Assembly: GCA_016222805.1 (NCBI GenBank)
Contig: JACRQG010000005.1
Coordinates: 31,967 to 95,966 of the forward strand
Direction of reading: 5' to 3'
DNA: 64,000 bases
Source: Verrucomicrobiota bacterium
Lineage (GTDB): Bacteria; Verrucomicrobiota; Verrucomicrobiia; Opitutales; Opitutaceae
The notes under the pieces are model-generated. The model was not told the origin of the DNA and searched no databases. It saw only the letters and a list, made by a program, of their open reading frames with translations. Positions 58,381 to 64,000 of the stretch are shown piece by piece (the first letter of the stretch is position 1; every line of letters starts with the position of its first letter). The position numbers and the translations under genes were made by a program.

Positions 58381-60377
58381 TCCGACAGCACTCCCTCGAT
58401 TTCGCTGAACACCTCTTCGTCCTCGAAGAGGTTCTGGCCGATTGAGCCGGAGGGACAGGAGCCGACGCAGGTGCCGCAGCCCTTGCAGAGCGCCTCGTTG
58501 ATCACCGCCCGGTGCGTCGTGGCGTCGAAGGTGATCGCGGTGTACGGGCAGAGCGGGAGGCAGGACTTGCAGCCGCTGCAATCGGGCAGGATGTACGCGG
58601 TATTGGGTTCCTGCTCGACGTGCCCGCGGTCGATCAGCACGAGCGCCTCCGCGGCCGCCGCGCCGGCCTGGGCTACCGTGTCCGGAATGTCGCGCGGCCC
58701 CTGACAGCAGCCGGCGATGAAGATCCCGTCGGTGAAGGTGTTCACCGGGGCCAGCTTGGGGTGGCGCTCGAGGAAGAACCCCTCGGTGCCGCAGCTCATG
58801 TTGAACAGCCGCCGTACTTCCTGCGCGTCGGCCTGCGGCTCGAGTCCGGCGGACAGCACCACCATGTTGACCGGAATGCGCCGGACAAAGCCCGCCAGCG
58901 TATCCTCGACGCGGATGATCAGCTTGCCCTCCTCCTCGGGCGTCATCGCCCAGTCGGTGACCTCGCCGACGCGGCCCCGGATGAAGTGCACGCCCTCCTC
59001 GTTCAGCTTGTCGTAAAACTCCTCGTAGCTCTTTCCCGGGGCGCGGATGTCGATGTAGAAATTGTAGATCTCGGCGCCGGAATGCTCCTTCAGCAGGTGC
59101 GCGAGCTTCATCGAGTACATGCAGCAGACACGGGAGCACCAGCGGTTGGTCTTCTTGTCGCGGGAGCCGACGCAGTGGATGATGCCGATGGCCTTGGGCT
59201 GGGTGCCGTCGCGCAGGATCACCTCGCCGCCGGTCGGGCCGGAAGCGTTGACGAGCCGCTCCGCCTCCAGCGCGGTGTACACGTTGGGGAAGGACCCGTA
59301 GCCGTACTGGGGCGCCCGCTTCACGTCGAAGGTCTGGAAGCCCGTGGCGACGATGATGGTGCCGACCTGGAGTTCGCGGATCTCCTCCCGCTGCGTGAAG
59401 GTGATGGCCTTGCGATCGCCGCAGGCCTCGACGCACGTCTTCTTGCAGCGGTCGGTGAGGACGCCGCGCTTGAAGTTCAGGCAGACCTCCGGGTCGATGA
59501 GCACGACCTGCGGGGTCGACTGGGGGAACGGGATGTAGATCGGCTTTCGCTTGCCGAGGCCCTCGTTGAACTCGTCGACGAACTTCGGCTCCTTGTACAC
59601 GCAGTTGGAGATGCACTCCTGGCAGCCGGTGCACAGTTCCTCGTCGATGTAGCGGGGCCGGCGGCGGACGGTGACGGTGTAGTTGCCCACGTAGCCGTCC
59701 ATCTTCACGACGTCGGAACAGGTCCAGAGGGTGATGTTCTCGTGGGCGCCGACCTCGGACATCTTGGGGGTGAGGATGCACGCGGCGCAGTCCAGCGTCG
59801 GGAAGGTCTTGTCGAACTTCGCCATGTGCCCGCCGATGGTGGGTTCGCGCTCGACCAGGGTGACCTTGCGGCCCGCGTTGGCGAGGGTGAGGGCGGCATG
59901 GATGCCGGCGATGCCGCCGCCGACCACGAGCACGTCCGGGTGAATCGGCACCTGCTTGACCTCGAGCGGGCGGTGGTGGGCGACGCGCCGGATGGCGGCG
60001 CGCGCGAGGGCCTTGGCCTTGGCGGTGGCCTCGGCCCGGTCGGTGTGCACCCACGAGTCGTGCTCGCGGATGTTCACCATGTGGAAGAAGAACGGATTGA
60101 GGCCGCCCGCGGCGGTGGCCTTGCGGAACGTGTGCTCGTGCAGCAGCGGGGAGCAGGAGGCGACGACGACGCGGTTGAGCGCGAACTCCCGGATATCCTG
60201 CTGCACCAGCTCCTGGCCGGGATCGGAGCACATGTATTTGTAGTCCCGTGACAACACGACGCCGGGCAGGGTCTCGACGTAGCGAGCGACCTCCGGGCAG
60301 TCCACCATGCTGGCGATGTTGTGGCCGCAGTGGCAGACGTAGAATCCGATGCGGACTTCCTGCGAGGAGCTGACCAT
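58377..60377 (-). CDS. hdrA: Heterodisulfide reductase subunit A (HdrA-like, FAD and Fe-S)
   Basis: A 666-residue iron-sulfur flavoprotein. It starts with the HdrA N-terminal Fe-S domain (VRIGFYVCHCGHNIASMVDC), then an FAD-binding fold (VLVVGGGIAGIHAALTLANA), EREPTIGGHMAKFDKTFPTL with DCAACILTPKM, a ferredoxin-like insert ELCTGCQECISNCVYKEP, and two C-terminal [4Fe-4S] motifs: DCSGCKSCLPLCPYTA and LCKGCGTCVGSCPSG. HdrA is where flavin-based electron bifurcation takes place, sending one electron to ferredoxin and one to HdrB. Its stop falls in the cassette repeat, so the C-terminus could have been altered slightly by insertion. Confidence 0.95.
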   Translation of the reverse strand: MVSSSQEVRIGFYVCHCGHNIASMVDCPEVARYVETLPGVVLSRDYKYMCSDPGQELVQQDIREFALNRVVVASCSPLLHEHTFRKATAAGGLNPFFFHMVNIREHDSWVHTDRAEATAKAKALARAAIRRVAHHRPLEVKQVPIHPDVLVVGGGIAGIHAALTLANAGRKVTLVEREPTIGGHMAKFDKTFPTLDCAACILTPKMSEVGAHENITLWTCSDVVKMDGYVGNYTVTVRRRPRYIDEELCTGCQECISNCVYKEPKFVDEFNEGLGKRKPIYIPFPQSTPQVVLIDPEVCLNFKRGVLTDRCKKTCVEACGDRKAITFTQREEIRELQVGTIIVATGFQTFDVKRAPQYGYGSFPNVYTALEAERLVNASGPTGGEVILRDGTQPKAIGIIHCVGSRDKKTNRWCSRVCCMYSMKLAHLLKEHSGAEIYNFYIDIRAPGKSYEEFYDKLNEEGVHFIRGRVGEVTDWAMTPEEEGKLIIRVEDTLAGFVRRIPVNMVVLSAGLEPQADAQEVRRLFNMSCGTEGFFLERHPKLAPVNTFTDGIFIAGCCQGPRDIPDTVAQAGAAAAEALVLIDRGHVEQEPNTAYILPDCSGCKSCLPLCPYTAITFDATTHRAVINEALCKGCGTCVGSCPSGSIGQNLFEDEEVFSEIEGVLSE

Positions 60378-60425
60378 GGGATTGGCGGAGAACGAACGGC
60401 GGGAGAGACGGGGCGGAGCGGACGC

Positions 60426-61319
60426 TCAGGCGGGCACGGGGGAAGGAACAGGGGCGGCGGGGACCGCGGGACGCCACTGGAAGCGGATCGCCGCGCGCTG
60501 CAGGCCGAGTTCCCGCTCCGGCAGGCCGAAGGCGAGGCCCATCAGCTGGGTGAAGTACACGGTCGGCAGCGTCACGGGACCATAGGCGGCCTTCACCTGT
60601 GCGTGGTAGGCGTCGAGGTTGAACTGGCAGAGCGGACAGACGGTGGCCAGGCAGTCGGCGCCGCGTTTCCGCGCCTCGTTGAGGAGAATGTAGACCATGC
60701 GGATGCCGGCCTTGGGCACGGTGCCGGTGAGGCTGCCGCCGCAGCACTTCGTCTTGAGCGGGTAGCGCACGACGGTCGCCCCGAGGGCCTCGATCAGGCG
60801 GTCCATCGTCGTCGGGTTGTAGGGGTCGTCGAACGTCGCGTACGGCCGCACGATCTGGCACCCGTAGTAGGTCGCGACCTTGAGTCCCTTGAGCGGCCGC
60901 ACCACCCGCTGCCGGATCGCGTCGAGCCCGACGTCGTTCAGCAGCACGTCGAGCGGGTGGCGGACCGGGGTGTCGCCGCGGTAGCGCAGGCCCACCGCGC
61001 CCAGGGCGCGATCCATCGTCTGCTTCATCGACGGATAGTCGTGGAAGTAGTGCTTGGTCTTGTTCAGCACCAGGTAGCAGGCGGCGCACGGCGCCAGCAC
61101 CTGGTTGAGGCCGCTGCGCTCCACCAGCGCGAGATTGCGCGCGGCGAGGACGCAGGCCTTGGCTTCATCCACCGCCATGTAGGCGGTGGCGCCGCAGCAG
61201 TTCCAGTCGTCGAGTTCCACCAGTTCGACCCCGAGGTGCTTCATCACCGGCAGCAGCGACTCCTCGTAGGCCCGCCCCAGCCCCTTCAGGGAACAACCCG
61301 GAAAGTACGAGAATTTCAT
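60426..61319 (-). CDS. hdrB: Heterodisulfide reductase subunit B (HdrB-like, two CCG domains)
   Basis: A 297-residue protein with two complete CCG cysteine sets: C9-x31-C41C42-x35-C78-x2-C81 and C154-x37-C192C193-x34-C228-x2-C231. In methanogens these bind the two non-cubane [4Fe-4S] clusters that reduce the CoM-S-S-CoB disulfide. The physiological disulfide in this bacterium is unknown. A Pro/Ala-rich tail of about 15 residues is unusual. ATGA overlap with hdrC. Confidence 0.94.
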   Translation of the reverse strand: MKFSYFPGCSLKGLGRAYEESLLPVMKHLGVELVELDDWNCCGATAYMAVDEAKACVLAARNLALVERSGLNQVLAPCAACYLVLNKTKHYFHDYPSMKQTMDRALGAVGLRYRGDTPVRHPLDVLLNDVGLDAIRQRVVRPLKGLKVATYYGCQIVRPYATFDDPYNPTTMDRLIEALGATVVRYPLKTKCCGGSLTGTVPKAGIRMVYILLNEARKRGADCLATVCPLCQFNLDAYHAQVKAAYGPVTLPTVYFTQLMGLAFGLPERELGLQRAAIRFQWRPAVPAAPVPSPVPA

Positions 61320-62014
61320 GCGGAGCCTCCTTTCGAGCCGTCGATGGCATCGAACATCCGGGCGATGTCGCCCCGGTTCCGGATGCGCTCGGGCCGCAGC
61401 GAGAAGCGCCCGGTGCGCAGCAGGTCGATTCCCAGCCGCCAGTTGCCGAGGGCGGCGAGCCAGCTCGTCTTCAGGAACAGCCGGATCACCAGCACCATTT
61501 CCGTGATCCGGCCGTTCTGGCGGACCATTGCGTTGAACTCGTGCGCCAGGACCGGGATCGGGAACTTCCGCGGATACACGCCCTCGTGAATCGCGCGCTG
61601 CTTCAGTTCATACATGATGTCGGTGATCCTGATCTCCTGCGGACACTCGACCGTGCATGCATAGCAGGAGGCGCAGAGCCAGATCGTGTGACTGTGCAGC
61701 ACCTCCCGCTTGAAGTCGCCCCGCGTCAGCGCCATCACCTGGCGCGGCGTGTGATCCATGTAGATGCTGAGGGGACAAACCCCGGAGCAGGTGCCGCACT
61801 GGATGCACCGCTCCAATTGCTCGCAGCCCGGCACTCGCATGAGGTCGCGCCCGAAGCCGGGCGTGCGGTCGGACTCGTACTTGATGGTCCGGTGGATCCG
61901 GATCTTCGGCTCTGGCCCCGAACGCTTGGGCGCGGGGGTCTGGGCAGTTTCCTGGGGCAAACGCTCGGCAGCAGGCGGGCCCGCAGGCGGCGTCTCGGTG
62001 GAGGATGTGCTCAT
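61316..62014 (-). CDS. hdrC: Heterodisulfide reductase subunit C (HdrC-like ferredoxin subunit)
   Basis: A 232-residue protein: a Pro/Thr-rich N-terminal tail (about 40 residues), then two [4Fe-4S] motifs, CIQCGTCSGVCPLSIYMDHT and CASCYACTVECPQE, and a C-terminal helical part (TDIMYELKQRAIHEGVYPRK). HdrC carries electrons from HdrA to HdrB. First gene of the hdr-mvh part of the operon. The 221-bp gap upstream contains an A/T-rich stretch around 62100-62120 that may hold a promoter, but I cannot identify clean boxes. Confidence 0.93.
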   Translation of the reverse strand: MSTSSTETPPAGPPAAERLPQETAQTPAPKRSGPEPKIRIHRTIKYESDRTPGFGRDLMRVPGCEQLERCIQCGTCSGVCPLSIYMDHTPRQVMALTRGDFKREVLHSHTIWLCASCYACTVECPQEIRITDIMYELKQRAIHEGVYPRKFPIPVLAHEFNAMVRQNGRITEMVLVIRLFLKTSWLAALGNWRLGIDLLRTGRFSLRPERIRNRGDIARMFDAIDGSKGGSA

Positions 62015-62235
62015 GGGGTTCCTCTCTGACCGGCCCGGCCCACCGCGGAAGGACCCGTGGCAGGACCTGGCGACTTTGGCGAAGCAAGGTCAGCCCAACA
62101 TAAGTTTATCAAATAGCAAGCCGTCGGGCCTCCCGCCCACATGCACACCCTGACTATTAGCTACTGAGATGTCGATCGTGAGACCACAGCCCGCGGTCGG
62201 ACCGCCCCGCCGACCCTCCTGCCTTCCAAACGTCG

Positions 62236-64000
62236 TCAATCCGCCGCATCCACCCGGGTGATGCCCCAGCGCACCGCCAGCGCCTGCCCGGCGGCAAGGC
62301 CGCCGTCATTCGGCGGCAGTTCCCGATGGCACAGCACCGAGAAACCCGCGGCCGCGACGCCCTGCACCGCGTGCTCAAGCAACCGGGCATTCTGGAAACA
62401 CCCTCCGCTCAAAGCCACCGTCCCCCACCCCACGCGCCGAGCGACTTCACCCAGCGCCGTCGCAAGCGAGCGGTGAAACCGGGCCGCCAGCACCGCCCGG
62501 TCGGCAGAAGCCGGCGCCTCGATCACCGCCTCGACTAGCGGACGCCAATCGATTTCCCAACGTCCGTCCGCCCGCTCCACGACCGGCATCGGCCAGGGTT
62601 CCAGCGGTCCGCGCACCACCGCGGCCGCGCCTTCGAGGGCCATCGCCACCTGGCCCTCGAACGACGCACGCCCGCCCAATCCAAGCAACGCCGCCACGCC
62701 ATCAAAAAGCCGTCCGGCACTCGTGGTCACCGGCGCGTGGTGGCCCCGGTCGAGCAGTTGCAACAGGACCGATGTTTCGGCCTCGGAGAAACCAAGGGTG
62801 CGCGCCAGCGGACCGAGGCGAACGCGATCGCCCTCCCAGACGGCATGGGCCAGGGCCAGGCCGCAGCGGCGCGGTTCCCGCACGGCCGCCTCCCCTCCCG
62901 GCAGGCGGAACGGACGCAGGTGCGCCACCCGGCGCGCCACTCGCGCCCCGCGATCGATCGAGATGAACTCCCCGCCCCACACGGTGCCATCCCCGCCGTA
63001 CCCCGTGCCATCCCACGCGACCCCCAGCACGCCCGACGGGCCGCCGCCATGTTCGAGCAGGCACGAGAGAACGTGCGCCAGGTGGTGCTGCACCGGCACG
63101 GTTGGCAGGCCGAGCAGGCGGGCCTCCTGCGTCGACGCATAGTCCGGGTGCGCATCGCAGGCCACCAAGTCCAGGCGCTGCGGATACAGGTTGCGCAGCC
63201 AGGCGATGCTCGCGCGGAACGCCGCGAGCGACGCGGGATTGCCCAGATCCCCCACGTGCGGACAGAGCACGAGGCCGGCTCCCACCGTCACGGCCACGGT
63301 GTTCTTCAGGTGGCCCCCGACCGCAAGGAGCGCCGGTCCGGCCGCGGCGTCGGCCGGCAGGGGGAACGGCGCCGGCGCGTATCCCCGCGCGCGCCGCAGC
63401 AGGATCGGCCCGACCGCGCTCGGCCGCAGGACGGAGTCGTCGATGGGCCGCGCGATTCGCCGGTCATGCACCAGGAACTGATCCGCGATTCGCCCAAGCC
63501 GCTGCCGCGCGTCGCCGTCCTCGAAACACAACGGTTCCTCCGACAGGTTGCCGCTGGTCACCACCAGAGGCCTCCCCACCGCCCGCAGCAGAAGGAGATG
63601 AAGCGGCGAGTAGGGCAGGAACGCCCCGATCCAGGGATTGCCCGGGGCCACCGCCTCCGCCAGCGATCCGCCCGCCCGCCGCCGGAGCAGCACGATCGGC
63701 GCGGCGGCCGAGTGCAGCCAAGCCTCCCCATCCTCCTCCACCCACTCCCGCAGATCCCCCGCCGCGGGGAACATCACCGCGAGGGGCTTCTCCTCACGAT
63801 GCTTGCGCCGGCGCAGTTCACCCACGGCCGCGGCGCTGGTGGCGTCCACCACGAGGTGGTAGCCGCCCAGCCCCTTCACCGCCACCACCCGACCGTCGCG
63901 CAATGCCGCGGCCGCCGCCGCGATCCCGGCGTCCCGCCGGGCCACCACCCGGCCGTCGGGATCCTGCAACTCGACCTGCGGGCCGCACTCCGGGCAGGCG
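62236..64000 (-). CDS. hypF: Hydrogenase maturation carbamoyltransferase HypF (N-terminus outside window)
   Basis: HypF makes the cyanide ligands of the Ni-Fe site from carbamoyl phosphate. The visible ~588 residues are open to the edge of the window. They begin in the zinc-finger region (ACPECGPQVELQDPDG), followed by the YrdC-like domain (VVAVKGLGGYHLVVDATSAA; RRRKHREEKPLAVMF; VVTSGNLSEEPLCFED) and the Kae1-like domain (AHPDYASTQEA; VQHHLAHVLSCLLEHGG; VAWDGTGYGGDGTVWGGEF; TVALSGGCFQNARLLEH). The acylphosphatase domain and start are beyond the window. It sits directly before the hydrogenase operon on the same strand, as expected for a dedicated maturation gene. Confidence 0.95.
   Translation of the reverse strand, partial: ACPECGPQVELQDPDGRVVARRDAGIAAAAAALRDGRVVAVKGLGGYHLVVDATSAAAVGELRRRKHREEKPLAVMFPAAGDLREWVEEDGEAWLHSAAAPIVLLRRRAGGSLAEAVAPGNPWIGAFLPYSPLHLLLLRAVGRPLVVTSGNLSEEPLCFEDGDARQRLGRIADQFLVHDRRIARPIDDSVLRPSAVGPILLRRARGYAPAPFPLPADAAAGPALLAVGGHLKNTVAVTVGAGLVLCPHVGDLGNPASLAAFRASIAWLRNLYPQRLDLVACDAHPDYASTQEARLLGLPTVPVQHHLAHVLSCLLEHGGGPSGVLGVAWDGTGYGGDGTVWGGEFISIDRGARVARRVAHLRPFRLPGGEAAVREPRRCGLALAHAVWEGDRVRLGPLARTLGFSEAETSVLLQLLDRGHHAPVTTSAGRLFDGVAALLGLGGRASFEGQVAMALEGAAAVVRGPLEPWPMPVVERADGRWEIDWRPLVEAVIEAPASADRAVLAARFHRSLATALGEVARRVGWGTVALSGGCFQNARLLEHAVQGVAAAGFSVLCHRELPPNDGGLAAGQALAVRWGITRVDAAD

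Noticed and set aside
58087-61089. A 1000-codon minus-strand frame covering hdrA and hdrB
   Set aside because: It is in a different frame from HdrA and HdrB, is Arg/Pro/Gly-rich and has none of their motifs; the four-helix-bundle gene also overlaps it in the proper frame.
62090-62130. An FNR/CRP-type site upstream of hdrC in the A/T-rich stretch
   Set aside because: Only one half site (TTGAT) is present; the second half does not match, so I do not report a regulator.

Overview
High-G+C, tightly packed bacterial DNA that looks like a member of the Opitutaceae or a close relative (Verrucomicrobiota). The basis is mixed: an Opitutus-type TonB-dependent receptor, a secreted GH106 rhamnosidase and acetylesterase set, a PEP-CTERM protein, and a four-helix-bundle protein between imperfect inverted repeats. 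No rRNA, tRNA, CRISPR array or classical transposase gene was seen. Most ORFs on the strand opposite to known genes are composition-driven shadows and are left out. The taxonomic call rests on family resemblance recognised by eye, not on a search.

Region 1 (1-17208, minus strand) is one flagellar operon, read from flgB at about 17.2 kb down to flhA, which leaves the window at base 1: flgB-flgC-fliE-fliF-fliG-fliH-(small ORF)-fliI-fliJ-motE-fliK-flgD-flgE-fliL-fliM-fliN-fliO-fliP-fliQ-fliR, then a 319-bp gap, then flhB-flhA. Many junctions are 1-4 bp overlaps. A near-perfect sigma-54 promoter lies directly upstream of flgB. Region 2 (17575-21550, plus strand) carries cheR, cheB, a response regulator with a degenerate HD-GYP domain, and cheD; a FliA/sigma-28-like promoter precedes cheR.

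Region 3 (21576-29145, minus strand) is a second overlapping operon: DUF2911 protein, secreted PIG-L deacetylase, a small membrane protein, a sodium:solute symporter with a soluble insertion, a compact BshC-like protein, and a fusion of a BshB-like deacetylase to a BshA-like glycosyltransferase. Together the last two could supply all three steps of a bacillithiol-type thiol pathway in two polypeptides. Region 4 (29362-36530, minus strand) is the information-processing operon nusA-infB-rbfA-nrnA-truB-ribF, with a promoter and a strong intrinsic terminator in the nusA leader, which suggests attenuation.

Region 5 (36859-52527) is carbohydrate-oriented: on the plus strand an oxidoreductase and a class III aminotransferase; on the minus strand a HEAT-repeat exported protein, a Tat-exported oxidoreductase, a GH106 alpha-L-rhamnosidase, a SASA-type acetylesterase, a TonB-dependent receptor and an exported FAD oxidoreductase. 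Region 6 (52759-64000) is a [NiFe]-hydrogenase/heterodisulfide-reductase locus on the minus strand: hypF (cut by the window end)-hdrC-hdrB-hdrA-[four-helix-bundle cassette]-mvhD-mvhG-mvhA-PEP-CTERM protein-maturation endopeptidase, with one unknown plus-strand gene beyond it. Its predicted job is H2-coupled, flavin-based electron bifurcation in a bacterium. The two inserted-looking genes in this operon, the nusA leader and the thiol cluster are the most interesting parts of the window.
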